DNA of 64,000 bases from Dermacentor variabilis. Its lineage: Eukaryota; Arthropoda; Arachnida; Ixodida; Ixodidae. Each line of letters starts with the position of its first letter. Position 1 is the stretch's first letter. Shown piece by piece: positions 21,936 through 33,564 of the stretch. The stretch is taken from positions 187,604,067 to 187,668,066 of the forward strand of contig NC_134569.1 of NCBI RefSeq assembly GCF_050947875.1. Reading direction: 5' to 3'. Position numbers and translations under genes: made by a program. A model generated the notes under the pieces. It did no database searches. It was not told the DNA's origin and saw nothing but the letters and a program-made list of their open reading frames with translations.

Positions 21936-22219
21936 CTTTATTAAATACAATGCAAATGAAACCTTTGTTCAATGTTTGTGAAGATTTCAGAAGTTTACGC
22001 TTGTGTACAATCTGAATACGAAATGCTCAGAGCTGTACGCTGCAGAGCTAAAAAAATATACCGATGCACATGCCTTATTGAAGATTGCCGAGAATGACAG
22101 AAGATGTATGATTATGTGGGTCTGCAGCTGGAGCGCGCAGGTACAAAGCGCTAGCAGTAATTTTTCGTTTCACTTCTTCCCCTTACACCGGAATCTGAAA
22201 TAGGAAATGTTCTGTGCTC

Positions 22220-23110
22220 TTTGAGTGGGTCATTAACGCACCAACAACCATTCAGAGCTATAACTTTGGTACAGAAAGTACTGGAACCAACCGTTCCAAA
22301 CGAGCTATGTCAGCTTATAACGCACCCAAACGCAGCAGTAAACAAATCTGAATGCAGTAACACTGTCAAAATAATAAAAGCATCGCGAAATTTTTCTATC
22401 ACCAGCCATCATCATGACCTACACAAGCTGTTTTCATGGGATGAATTAAAGAATGCACTGGTATTGTGCTTGCAGAGGACAGCAGCCAGACTTCACGGCG
22501 TCAAATATTCTGCCCAGAAACACCTGGGTCCTGTGGCGACAAAATGTTTGCTAAATTTACCCAATGATGCGTGGATATCGGGATGCCTTTCTCATTCCTG
22601 GGAAATTGCCCGAGAGCATCCGATACCAAAAACGAGTGAAACTCCTTTATCGCTAGATTATTTCCGCCCTGTCAGTCTGACGAGTTGCCTATGTAAACTT
22701 ATGGAAATTATGATAGACGCTAGGCTTTTGTGGTGGGCAGGAGCACCAACGCACTACCCAAAAATATGGCAGGCTTCGGCGGGCGCCGGTGTGCAAGGGA
22801 TACTATTTTAGATGTTGTTACTTACATTGACCATGAGAGGAGCTCTGCAAGAATTACCATTACAGCGTTTCAAAACCTAAAGCGTTCATGTTAAGCCATG
22901 CTTACGTACTGCATGAGTTAATTCCTTTGGGCATAGTTGGTTGAGCACCATAGATAGATTTCGGGTTTCTTAAGAGACGGGAAAATCTTCATTGAAACTG
23001 CTGATGACAAAAGCACAAAGCCTAAAGTGAATCAAGGCGTTCCTGACGGCCCTGTACACAGTCCATTTCTATTTACCTATGTTATGACTGAATTACCCCG
23101 TATCATTCGC
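22220..23110 (+). pseudogene. LINE fossil RT, first half
   Basis: Open to 22811 with FSWDELKNALVLCLQRTA, LPNDAWISGCLSHSWEIAREHPIP, then SLDYFRPVSLTSCLCKLMEIMI (the RPISL block). After stops it continues with DVVTYIDHERSSARI and VNQGVPDGPVHSPFLFTYVM, the G-V-P-Q-G-S-V-L-S-P block with three changes. Normal fingers-and-palm order for an I-group RT. Confidence 0.8.
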
Positions 23111-23284
23111 GCTACATAGAATTATTCACTATATCCAGGAAAACACGGGGAAAGTGGGAGACGCAAATTGAAGACCAAAACCAAAACGACAACAAGGCAA
23201 AAGTGGGAGTCAACGTTTCGCCAAGTGGACTTCTCCTTTTTTCTTGAAGAAGACAAGTCACTTGCCAAAACAATGGCTCGCGCT

Positions 23285-24000
23285 TTTCATTTGTTCTTGT
23301 TTTGCTCATCGCTATATGCAGACAATTTGTGCACATGGGCAAATGACTGGATGACTCAAGTTGTTCAGCAAAAGCTACATGCTGCTCTAACAATAATTGT
23401 TGATTTTCATTTAACAATAGTGATGAAACAACTGGCGTGATTATTTCACACAACAAAACTGCTGTACTTTCTTTTAAAAGGAAATGCCTCAACAAATTCC
23501 AGCTCGTGTTTGCTCTCAGCGTCTGTAACTTGGGCGACAACACACGTTCTTGGGTATTATTAGAGACATACTGCTATCATAGACCCACCAAATAAAAGCA
23601 TTATAGGAGAAAGTCAACTTCCTAATCAACACTCTTTCGTCGATTTGGTAGAGTGAGATGGGGTTGTTCAACCTCTTTGTTATTACGCATTCACTCGGCA
23701 ATCATTCCACAAAGAGTAGCATACTCTGCTCCTATGTTCAATGCAACATCCTGCAATCGAGAGGAAACAGTTAAAATATTCCTGGTCACAAGCCTTCGCA
23801 CATGTCTTTGCATTCCGTATGCACCTGACAGTGCTTCGGTAATTGCTGAGTCCTGCCAACAAACTTTTCATGCGTTAAGAATAATGGAAGCTTATCGTCA
23901 CTTTTTTGCCGTTTGGCAACACAACACGCTAATTATCCACTATGCCATGACCTACAGGCTGAACATGAACAGGAAGCGTACATGAAGATATACGGTGGTA
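23285..24000 (+). pseudogene. LINE fossil RT, second half
   Basis: Resumes after a ~165 bp unrelated insert with SSLYADNLCTWAND: the catalytic box is Y-A-D-N instead of Y-A-D-D. Further on, WGCSTSLLLRIHSAIIPQRVAYSAPM and the stretch ending TCLCIPYAPDSASVIAES belong to the post-palm region. No RNase H is readable after 24 kb. Confidence 0.75.
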
Positions 24001-24080
24001 CAAAAAATCTCAGTGCCCTTCCACTATATGAAGAAGGATGACCAGCGAAGCTCTGTATGTGGGCCCCTAATGGCGCAGTG

Positions 24081-24237
24081 CACCTCCGCTGCGGATCGGC
24101 CCAGCATTGCACTATTTTCGGGATCGGTCCACGGATGGGGAATGCTTAACGCCAGCGTCACCTCCCCTGCGGGTCGGGCCGGTGTTGCACTAACTTCGGG
24201 ATCGGCCCTCGTATAGGGCCGAATAATGCCTGGGGCG
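24081..24237 (+). repeat. GC-rich 78-bp tandem repeat, copy 1
   Basis: Two units with a 78-bp period start at 24081 and 24159 (CACCTCCGCTGCGG / CACCTCCCCTGCGG), each with CGGCCC..TTGCACTA and CGGGATCGG. The leader from about 24010 (GTGCCCTTC, then TGTATGTGGGCCCC) is also shared with the inverted copy at 47.58-47.74 kb. A ~1 kb TIR element begins where a third unit would start. Confidence 0.65.
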
Positions 24238-25198
24238 CCATAGCGCAAAACTATTCCAAACTCTTCAATTCTAATTCTGCAATCAGCCCTCCGCGATTGG
24301 TGAAACACTTTTTTGGACCACCCCCACTTCACCTGTCTGCCACGCGACGTCACGAAAAGCGCGATAGTGCCCCAACTGCTATGACGTCTACACACTGATT
24401 ATGCATGATTTGAACGAACAAAAGAAACATAGTCATTTCTGATTAGACGTCTTTTTGGCCATTAGCCCTCCGCTATTACTCAAAAGCTTTCGGGCTGCAC
24501 CCAATTTACCTGCCTGTCCCGCGACGTCACAAAACCGCCAAGACTCACCGTGTCAAAGTGGCGTGTCAGCATTAAAGTTCCATTAATGTGACGAACAAAA
24601 CTAAATTTTCTTCTGAATAGCCGCAGGCTGCCCCGTTCCGAAAGGAATAAACGATGGCTGCCGCCGATCGCTCAGGCAATGGCTACTCGCACTTGCTGGA
24701 GAGCCTGGGTTTATTTGCGTATAATAAAGCTTTTTGCGTAGTAGTGTAACGTTTTCGACCAGCTTCGGCACGTTTACGACCTCCTCCTGCCAACTCTTCT
24801 TTGCTGAGGATTATTTTAGCGTCATTCCCAAGCGTCCGTAGTATGCCGCTGCCGTTGTCGACGAGCCACCGTAAGCTAAGTAAGGGGAAGAAGACGAATC
24901 ACAGACGCTGGTACCACCCTCTTCATCCGGTTATCGATTTTCACTTCAGTGTCTCAGCCCCGTCGAATCCCTCTCCACTTGAGCGTGCTCCTCGCCTCTT
25001 GTGAGTCAATTAGTGTAGGCAATGTCATTCGTTTCTCAAGGAAGCAAAAGTGCCCTCTTATGAACGTGGAGAGCTTTCGATTGGTCTGTTGAGACAAACC
25101 TGCGGACGACCGTGCTATGCTTGCGTCGGTCGCTACGCACATTTGACGTCACGAAATTGGAATAAAAACATATTGCAATAGTTTTACGTTATAGGGTC
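24238..25198 (+). mobile_element. ~1 kb TIR element, copy 1 (non-autonomous)
   Basis: 961 bp bounded by inverted ends (CCATAGCGCAAAACTATTCC at 24238; complement of the right end CCTATAACGTAAAACTATTG at 25198). The whole body matches 36670-35667 in inverse orientation, for example CACTTGAGCGTGCTCC, CCGATCGCTCAGGCA and GGAATAAAAAC. Two internal sub-repeats start near 24281 and 24466 (AGCCCTCCGC..TT..CACCTG..CGCGACGTCAC). No transposase is encoded. The superfamily is unknown to me. Confidence 0.65.
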
Positions 25199-25681
25199 CG
25201 AGCAGCGGGAAAGTCGAAGGAAGAGGCAAAGGGAACTTCGGGGTAAAAGTGAATTGGTTAGTTTCGTTTTATCAGTAATGGTAATCGTCCAACGCGTATG
25301 TTCATCGTGTTTTCATCCAGCTGAATAACGTTAAATCTAACTTAAACAACACAATGTGCACTGAGAGGAGGGAAGCCATTCTCATTGTATGGGCTTGTCT
25401 CCGAAGGAACAATAAATGCTACCTCAGTTACACGCAGTTCGTGCACGTTGATCGCGAGGTCGGCACGAAGCAGGTATGTGGAGTCAGTGATAACAGTCAC
25501 GCTAAACCCAGTGACGCAATCGAACATAGAGGACACGCGCATATACCAAGACAAAACGGAGGACTCTTTTAAGCAATAATAATTGCTACCTGGTAGTTGA
25601 ATGCAATTTCAGGCGACTGACTGCAGTTGAGCGAAGCGTGTTTTTTGTCCGTCTCGTTTCGCAATACCTTTGCACACAAGC
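25199..25681. other. Intergenic, nothing recognised
   Basis: Short antiparallel open frames around 25342-25579 have no recognisable domain. Confidence 0.35.
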
Positions 25682-26033
25682 ATATCACAGGAAGCCAACC
25701 AACGCTGAAACCAAGGACAACACAAAGGAAATTACTTGTGCCTAATAAACGAAATAAACGAATGATAAATTAATGGAAATGATAGTGGATGAAAAAACAA
25801 CTTGACGCAAGTAGAGAATGGTCCCGCAAACTTCGCAGTTCGCGTGCGATGTTCTACTAATTGAGCTACCGCGGCGCCGTTTCCCCATACAATTTTTGGA
25901 TATTCAGGCTTCCTAGTAGAACCCTGGGATTCTTAGCCAGGGCCATCACCCACAGACTTTGGCGGCGGATGGAGTGTGGAACATCCTTTCTGCCGCAGGC
26001 ATCACGAGAACGTGACCTTTTTTTGTCTGAAGA

Positions 26034-26035
<2 letters not shown>
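25682..26035 (-). mobile_element. Palindromic element with tRNA-like core, damaged copy
   Basis: The left arm (25682-25830) matches the left arm of the better copy at 26607 (GGAAGCCAACCAA, AGGAAATTACTTGTGCCTAATAA, AAAAACAACTTG). The tRNA-like core on the minus strand has A-box wording GTAGCTCAATTAGTAGAAC. The right arm is reduced to TCTGCCGCAGGCATC and then cut by RTE copy 3. The rest of the right arm is missing beyond the RTE, so a deletion also occurred. Confidence 0.6.
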
Positions 26036-26071
<36 letters not shown>

Positions 26072-26478
26072 GCCTGGTTATGCCCACTGCAGGGCAAAGG
26101 CCTCTCCCATACTTCTCCAACTACCCCGGTCATGTACTAATTGTGGCCATGTTGTCCCTGCAAACTTCTTAATCTCATCCGCCCACCTAACTTTCTGCCG
26201 CCCTCTGCTACGCTTCCCTTCTCTTGGAATTCATTCCGTAACTCTTAATGACCATCGGTTAGCTTCCCTCCTCATTACGTGTCCTGCCCATGCCCATTTC
26301 TTTTTCTTGATTTCAACTAAGATATCATTAACTCGTGTTTGTTCCCTCACGCAATCTGCTCTTTTCTTATCCCTTAACGTTACACCTATCATTCTTCTAT
26401 CCATAGCTCATTGCGTCGTCCTAAATTTAAGTAGAACCCTTTTCGTAAGCCACCAGGTTTCGGCCCCGTACATGAGTA
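26036..26478 (-). mobile_element. RTE-type LINE copy 3, 3' fragment with target duplication
   Basis: Minus-strand 3' fragment starting at the left with about twelve ATC repeats, then the tail shared with copy 1 (CAGCCTGGTTATGCCCACTGCAGG). It encodes the C-terminal RTE region in broken frames. Flanked by an exact 9 bp duplication CTGAAGACA at 26027-26035 and 26479-26487. It is closer to copy 1 than to copy 4. Confidence 0.9.
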
Positions 26479-26606
26479 CTGAAGACAACCGGTCAATAAA
26501 CCCACACATACTGCCTCAAGGCATCAATGTTGCCGGATTCGAAACCCTCCTTATGTAATAAACGGGAAGAAAGGGGGTTAACGAAGGGGCCCAATTTTTA
26601 TTAATC

Positions 26607-27061
26607 ATATCAGAAGAAGCCAAGAAACACTGATAACAAGGACAACATACGGGAAATTACTTGTACTTAATAAATGAAATTAGGAAACGATGAATTAATG
26701 GATATGAAAATGGATAAAAAAACAACTTGCCGCAGGTGGGGAACGATCCCACATTTGCACTTGGCGTGCGATGCTCTGCCGATTCAGCTACTGCAGCGCC
26801 GTTTCCCCATCCACTTTCTTGCGTATTTTTGCTTCCTAGTATAACCCTGGGAGTGTTAGCCAGCGCCACCACTCACAGACCTTGGCGGCAGATGTGTAAC
26901 ATCCGTGCAAAGGTTGCGGCATCTTTCCCCACCTGCAGCAAGGTGTTTTTTTCATCCACTTTCATTTCCATTATTTATCGTTTCCTTATTTCATTTATTA
27001 AGTGCATGTAATTTCCCCTATGTTGTCCGTTGTATCAGTGTTTGTTGGCTTCTTATGATAT
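26607..27061. mobile_element. Palindromic (foldback) element with tRNA-like core
   Basis: 455 bp with ~155 bp inverted arms (26607-26762 and 26904-27061). Examples are ATATCAGAAGAAGCCAAGAA with its complement ending TTGGCTTCTTATGATAT, and CTGCAGGTGGGGAAAGAT-type inner ends. Between the arms the minus strand reads as a tRNA-like unit: TAGCTGAATCGGCAGAGC (A box) and GGGATCGTTCCC (B box). No protein is encoded. Confidence 0.7.
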
Positions 27062-27234
27062 AAAAATAAGTCATTCAACAGTCACTGCTCGCATAGCCAT
27101 TATTAACAGACACCATTAATTACATGTTTATTGGGTCTTTGAGTTCATGTAGAATTTATGTTTGTTGTACTTGGAGTGCGGAATAGAAGAGGGACCTAAT
27201 TCGCAACTGCCCAGCGTCTGCGGTGGGAATATGT

Positions 27235-27440
27235 TGGTCTTGTGAACATTTTTACGGTGTGAACGCATGCATTGCGTGTGAACACTTCGCTTTTGTGAGT
27301 ATTTATGCCATGTGAATTCTTCTGTTCCGCGAACACTTATTTATATTGGAATACTGAGATTTAGTACGTGAATATTAGTTGATGTGCTTATTCGTCCAGT
27401 TTTGTGATTATTAGCAACTTTTCGACTACAACCATCATTT
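27235..27440. repeat. Degenerate GTGAAC-spaced short tandem repeat
   Basis: GTGAAC or near variants (GTGAGT, GCGAAC, GTGAAT, GTGATT) recur about every 16-22 bases from 27244 to 27410, each followed by A/T-rich sequence. An old short-period array that has lost exact periodicity. Confidence 0.5.
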
Positions 27441-27509
27441 AAGAGAAGAGGAGTAACTGGTGCCACACATGGGCCGCAAGCTCTCCTTAAATACATTCAC
27501 TAGTAAACA

Positions 27510-28140
27510 TAAATGACATGCGTACTATGATATGAATGACAAATCATGCAGGACCATGTTATGTCATGCCATCAACGACGTCACAAACTTCTTATACAAC
27601 GCATGTATTCTCAAGAATTGCATGAATGACATGCTATCATGTTTGTTTTTTTAACTCGATATATATGTGGATATGAGTGACATGAAATGCTAAACGACCT
27701 GACATGAATGATATGATTTGAATGTGATCACATGAATGTACTGCGTGTCATGACATGAATGCTAAGAATTGCGTGACATGTCATGTACGCCATAACGTAA
27801 CATTATTGGCAAGAAATGCATGCACATGTCATGCCATTTTATTCTTCCTCACGCATGTCTCGTCCCTGAGATTCTGATACATGTCACGTAAACAAACAAT
27901 CATGATGCCATGAACTAATCTCCTTTATGTCATTCATGACAACCACATCAGGACATACCTGTCATGTTATTCATGTGATGCATGCAATGTCATTTCTGTC
28001 ATCCCAGGGATAGCCTGATATGTCTTCTTTAGAAATAGACGTGACATGAATGGCAATTATCTTGAGGCATCGATAACATTACAAAATATTCATGTCATAA
28101 GTGAGATGACATGGCGTTAACTAATTGAATAACATGGCGT
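27510..28140. repeat. Degenerate ATGACATGAATG satellite-like tract
   Basis: More than twenty occurrences of TGACATG, CATGAATG, TGTCATG or close variants in 630 bp, on both strands because the motif is nearly self-complementary. A weaker patch recurs at 28800-28945. Confidence 0.55.
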
Positions 28141-30239
28141 ACATTTGTTGAACTGGATATGTTCCCATAACTTAAGTCAAACTAAATATATGCACATGAA
28201 ACGCAGCTGGACAGAACCAAGGTTGTGTTGTTTGCGGTCCCTTGGACATACTCTAACTATTTTTTTTTTAATTCCGCCTTATAAATTAATTAGTCTTTAT
28301 TAGTTTATCAACCTCCAATTATCATATTTAGATGGAAAGTGTCAACGAGAAACTACTAGAGCAACATAAAAAACTCCCGATACAGCTTTCTCATGCTGAA
28401 TACATGCTAGATAAGAGTGTTTTTGCGACCATCGAAGAACGCCGCAAGTACACTGAAAGTGTGTCGAGCACCCAGACGCACGGCAATTTTGCGTGTACTC
28501 GCAGGCTCCTTTCACGCTCGGCAAGCACTTTTGCGTAGCACGTATTAAGCAACAGAATGCTCTATCGCGAGTTTTGCATGTTGCTCTACCATTTTCTAAT
28601 TGACACTTTTGTTCTAGTTAAAATAGTTGAGGAGTTTATTTATTAATTATGACAAATCACGTAATGAGGTGCAATGAAATAAATAATCTGAGCGTCTCCA
28701 AGCGAAGACAAGCAACATTAGGTTGGGTCTGTCCAGCTGCGTCGCATTTGCATACATTTCAAGTTTGGCTAAAATTGCGTGGAATACCCAATATGTAGGC
28801 GTGAGAAAAATGACACGTCATGCCATGCATGTAATTACAATATTGACATTACTGCAATGAAGGCATATTATCATTTGTCTCTAAATGAATGACAAGAATC
28901 AAATAAATTGATGGCATGCTACAAGCATGATCGGCATGACATTGCCACGACAAGAACTTATGCCGACTCAATGGACCGACCAAGTTGTTAATAGCTCGGG
29001 CCGGTGACTGTTATTTTCTGCTCGTGATATCCTCACGGTCATTCCATCGTAGTTGCAGATTCGTGATTCAACTCTCGCCACGGACTTTCCGTGCTGCTTG
29101 CGCTCGAGCCAAGTAGCGCGCGGAAGCACCCTGCAGCTCAGCAGCAAAAATACCGGGAGGAGGCTGCATTCATTTCCAGCGCGATCGGAAAGTAAATTTC
29201 CGACAAGCATTGATTTTCGAACAGCGCACAGCAACGCGCGGGCTCCTCGTTGCTCCGTACGCTGGTACCGGACTCTTGCGGTTCTTTTTGTCGTTACCAG
29301 GCTACCTTATAAAACATCAACGACTGCTCTTTCCTGGCGCACGTCGTGTCCGAGTATGAAGGTGCGGCAGAAACTTCCACTATGACAGCATCATCACGGC
29401 TCGGCCAAGGCGCGGAGTGTACACCGCCACCCTTCCCAAAGGCTACCAAAGACACGGACTTCAGCTTGCGGTGCAGTTTCGCCGTCAAGGGATCCATTCA
29501 TGTCCTTCAAGTGATACCATGTGCTGCTGGCCGCCTGTGAGCATTTCATTTCTGCAATATACCACCCATTTCCCACGTCCATGCCACTCGCTCACACGAA
29601 TTGGTTTGTTCGTAGAAATCACGCAGCGTTCGTTATTGTAACATTCGTTATCCATCCTCGTTGTCTTAGTGTTGACGTCATGCCACGCACTCACCCGTTC
29701 ATTCTAGTTCACGTTACTCAAGTCATACATTTATCCAAACACCTTGCTCAACCTGGTAACGTTTTGGGGACCCCAAACAATGATGCACGGTGAGCTGCCC
29801 GAAAAATTCTTCGCATGATGTCGATTCGCGCCGTGTGTGGGATCTGTAAAATGGTTTTCTGCCAAATAAAATAAACTTCTAGCCCCTCATAAATTCGCTG
29901 TATGTATATTTACTGGCCACTGCAGCGGATATATCGCATCATATATATTTTGTGTCTGATAAAGAGGTTATTTAAGTAGCTGCCAGTATTTCCGCTTATT
30001 GTCCCAGAAACTATACCTCAAAGGGTTTTTCTGCTTTAGCAGAAATTTCTTTTACCAAGGAAACGGGCGGTTCAACGCGTCCGACATAGTGCACATATAT
30101 GCCGTATATTGCTCGAATTAAGGTTGTGAGCTTCTCTTTTACCGTACTTAATCGCAGTAACACCCTGTAAAATTCAAATCAAGGCAGGCGATGGCGGCAG
30201 GTAATGCACGTTAGTGCGGCTTTGAGCAGAAACAGCAAC
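28141..30239. other. Mostly unassigned region with possible promoter and poly(A) signals
   Basis: No gene recognised. At 29305 there is CTTATAAAAC (TATA-like), and at 29866 AATAAAATAAA (poly(A)-like). Between them three short open frames (29346-29540, 29417-29641, 29521-29793) have no known domain. It could be an LTR or a non-coding transcript. I could not find a partner copy in this window. Confidence 0.25.
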
Positions 30240-30711
30240 ACGCCATCGTTGTTATTTGATCCGCTGTATTTTGTCGCCATGGTCATTTCCCATCTCATCG
30301 TCATCCTTACACCATTTTCACTCTGTCGATGTAACTGCGCTTGCATGTTGTCGTCATCACCCCGCGATCTATAGAGGCACCGTCAGAACACTGTCATCGT
30401 ATACTTTCGCGATAATTTCGTCGTCGTGATTCCATTGCTCTCATCGCGTCTTCATCACAGAATTGGCATCCTGCCATCCGGATCATTCCGTCGATGTCAT
30501 TTTTTATTGTAATATAACTTTCGCCAGCCCGTTGACCTAATGCTGTCATGCTCTCGTCGTCATATCATCGACGTCGTTCCATCATCGGAATCATATTGTC
30601 GTCAAGCTGTTGTCACGTCTATGTCGTCATACCATCGCCGTCATTGTGGCCGCTTCAGCGTCGTCATCTCACGGTCATCAAACTAATGTTGTAATATTAT
30701 GCTCGGCATCC
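30240..30711. repeat. Degenerate CGTCGTCAT minisatellite, left part
   Basis: Dense CGTCGTCAT, CATCGTCAT and CCATCG variants, spaced roughly 20-24 bases. The same tract continues at 30960-31770, the two parts being separated by a SINE. Confidence 0.6.
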
Positions 30712-30945
30712 ACCTTGGTTACTTAGCTGCTAGGGTGTTGGGCTGCTAGGCATGAGGGCGCGGGATCAAATCCCGTCCAGGGCGGCCGCATTCGGATGGG
30801 GGCGAAATGCAAAAACATCTGTGTATAAGATTTAGGCGCACGTTAAATAACCCCAGGTAGACCAAGTTTCCTAGTTACCCTCGACGGCATGCCTCACAAT
30901 CAGATCGTGGTTTTGGCAGGTAAAACCCTATAATTTATTTCAGTT
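30712..30945 (+). mobile_element. tRNA-derived SINE, plus copy
   Basis: The head has A-box-like wording TTAGCTGCTAGGG and a B box GGGATCAAATCC (about 30762). The body has GGCGGCCGCATTCGGATGGG, GGCGCACGTTAAATAACCCC and CAGATCGTGGTTTTGGCA, ending in a T/A-rich tail (CCTATAATTTATTT). The minus copy at 44.93-45.16 kb shares the head, the middle block and the tail. It sits inside the CGTCGTCAT minisatellite. Confidence 0.8.
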
Positions 30946-30959
30946 AATAAAAAAGTTCT

Positions 30960-31770
30960 CACTTCAGTGACGTCATGCCATGGTTGTGATTAAGTGATAT
31001 TCACCAAAGCACCGCCGCTACATCAGCATGCATATTTCATGGTCGCAGCGCTGTCATCGTCACTCCAGCGTCGTCATCCTTTGGTGGTACCGACGTCGGC
31101 GTTGACTCCCCCCCCCCCGTTGTCAGGCTATCGTCGCCACGAGTATCGCCATCCTATGGTTGTCACGCAGTCTGCGCCACACCCTCGTCGTCATATCAAC
31201 GTTGCCACTCCAGCGCCATCTCATTGTAGGCGCACAGTTGTCGTCATTTAATGGTAGTCATTCCATGGTGGTGACAACATCGTAGTGAGACCATGTTCGC
31301 CATTCCAGTGTCGTCATCCTGTGGTTCTCTAACGTCGTCATCACGCCATTGTCCCATCAGCGTCGTGAACTCGTGGTCGGCACGCCATCGTCCTAATTCT
31401 CTCATCGTGATTTATCCCACGGTAGTCACGTAATCGTCGTGGCACCATCGTCGCAACTCCCGCGTCGTCATCCGACAGTCTTCACGCTGTTGTCTGCCCA
31501 CTATTGTCGACGCTCTAGTTTCGTCGTACCATGGTCGTCACGCCGTTGCAGTCAAATCACCGTCGTTATTGTATGGTCATCAAGCAGAGGTCATCGCGCC
31601 GTTATACCGGAGTCATTTGCCGTAATCATTCCAATATGGTCATGCCATTGTCATCATGTTGCCATGGTCAAATCGTTATTGTCGTGGCGGCATCACTATA
31701 CAGTCCCTGTCATACCATAGCAGTCTTTCGGTCTTCGTCATTTATTCGTCATTTGTGTCATTGTCGCAAT
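30960..31770. repeat. Degenerate CGTCGTCAT minisatellite, right part
   Basis: Continuation of the tract at 30240-30711: GTCGTCATCC, ATGGTCGTCA and CCATCGTCG variants up to about 31770. Short open frames inside (31439-31720, 31531-31788) are by-products of the repeat. Confidence 0.6.
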
Positions 31771-33564
31771 CGAGCGCAACGAAATTAATTTACGCGAAGC
31801 GGTTCCAAGTGGAAATATCAGTCTGGGCCATGTGGTTTCTAACTGCAAATGGTGTCCAGCGGCTATACACTGGCGCTGTTCGGCCATCTGTGGTCTTTGC
31901 ACCTTATAAACTTAGTCATCCTCATCAGCGTATATTGCCAAACTCCTATGAAAGCTTTACTTAAATCGAGTACCAATGAGCCTGGGTATGCAATTTTTCT
32001 GTTTTATTTTCTAAAAGCTGTATACCATTTTTCTTGAAAGTGTTATATACAATCCGAATTGTTGTGCGATGTGCGCTCGTAAGAAATTTGCTTGAGTTTT
32101 ACTATTTTAATAAAAATTGCTAAATTACATTGGCAATTGTGAGTGATTATCGTTTTCCTTATTTAGATTGTTCTAAGGTCGTCACAATTACACTTTGTCG
32201 CTATGACGCTTTGTGTCAAGCCCGATGATAAATAAACGCAATAGTGTAGATCCTCTATAAAGGCGTTTAAATTCACGGTTGAGACTTCGCATTTGCAGTA
32301 TATTACTATCTAAACTGCTTGAAGGTTTCCGCTTGTAGAAATATTTCTTTCTCTAATAGCTGTATGGTCTGTTTTTTTTTCTGCAGGAAGGAGTGAATGC
32401 GAGCTTCTTGTGTGGGACAATAAAATACGACATATCTATAAAGAACATGGCCACTATACGGACTGTCAGAATGAATACAGGATGTACTGTATGAATGCAA
32501 CGTTTTTGGTGCAGATTCACCCCCGTTGCCCCAATTTTGTCCCCGTAATTCAGCATGGCAGATCAAATTGAAACTGATATTTTAATTTTATTTTTGGTGG
32601 CAATAAAAGACAGAAACTTGCAGCAAGAAATTTCGCAAATACCTTTCGTTTTGCGTAAACAAACTGAGCGTTCTAGGATGTAAAAAGATACTAAAACACA
32701 CAATGGCTGCCTCACTTACTTTCAATATATCGAAAAGCCGCACCTAACTTCCAGCGTGCATTTCGAGTAAGTTCATAGAGATAATTTTTCGCGCAGAGCT
32801 TGGATGTTTTAGAACTTTGCAATCTAAGCTGATTGTTCCTCATTCAGCTGAAGTATGCCATATTCAGTTTGAGGGAAAGCTTTCTCAGGCACTTGCGTCA
32901 ACACGGGGTTATCAAGAGCTATAGTTAACACTTCTGTCAAGTACGTGCTGCTTGAGCACAGCGCAACGTCATTCAACAGACGTGTTTTACCCTCACTGTA
33001 CTTATTGGCTGATCCACTAGGCATTTTAAGAGAACCGAGAACAAAGGTAGATTGCACACACTGCTGTCCCCTGCCCTGTTTGATTCAACACATTTTAAAG
33101 CGTGTAAGGGAAATCAATAAGGTCTAAGTGGGACGATTTAGTGTAGATCCACCAGCTAGGACTACCGGCGAACTGCACTTCTAAACAGCGGTTTCGTTAA
33201 AACGCACGCGGGGCGCAGCAGCCTTCAGCAAGCATCACTTACCCGCGTAGTGTGGGAATGTGCTTAGATGCATGACGATAGACGTGCCAGACGCTTGAAA
33301 AGAACAAGGTTTGTTCTATTGTCCATGAACATCACTCGGGTTTCACAGCTTCTCTGCAGCTGAGAATGTGGTATTTGTGCCAGCAGCAAGCCAGTTATTC
33401 AAAAAATAATAAATGGGCTGACCCCTCTAACGACGAAATCCGTTGAAAACGTAGTCGCTTACTGGTGCGACTGCTCAGCGACTACATTTGAGAGAACACG
33501 AAAACGCCCGACAAAAGCTGACGCATTCACTCAGTTCACCACCTCCAGCACCACCATTGCAGTC
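31771..33564. other. Intergenic, AT-rich, no gene recognised
   Basis: No coding domain, RNA gene or internal repeat recognised. All open frames are under 105 codons and unrelated to anything I know. Confidence 0.4.

Larger units (their letters stand above)
19763..24000 (+). mobile_element. I-group LINE fossil (ORF1, endonuclease, RT)
   Basis: Plus-strand non-LTR element with gag-like ORF1, AP endonuclease and RT in the right order, all broken. It is interrupted at 21602-21935 by a tRNA-derived repeat and at about 23118-23285 by a non-homologous insert, which separates the GVP block from the YAD block. The domain set is like that of LINE I1 in this window. The poly(A) or repeat tail is not evident at 24.0 kb. 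Confidence 0.8.

Noticed and set aside
26036..26075. (ATC)n as an independent microsatellite locus
   Set aside because: It is the 3' tail of RTE copy 3, bounded by that element's target duplication.
26740..26806. Functional tRNA gene on the minus strand
   Set aside because: Lies inside a palindromic repeat, with a second worn copy nearby; no complete cloverleaf.
27510..28140. CRISPR-like array
   Set aside because: Spacing and repeats are irregular, the motif is a short near-palindrome, and the organism is eukaryotic.
29290..29880. Complete gene between a TATA-like box and a poly(A)-like signal
   Set aside because: No frame between them longer than 90 codons, no recognisable domain, and both signals are short enough to occur by chance.
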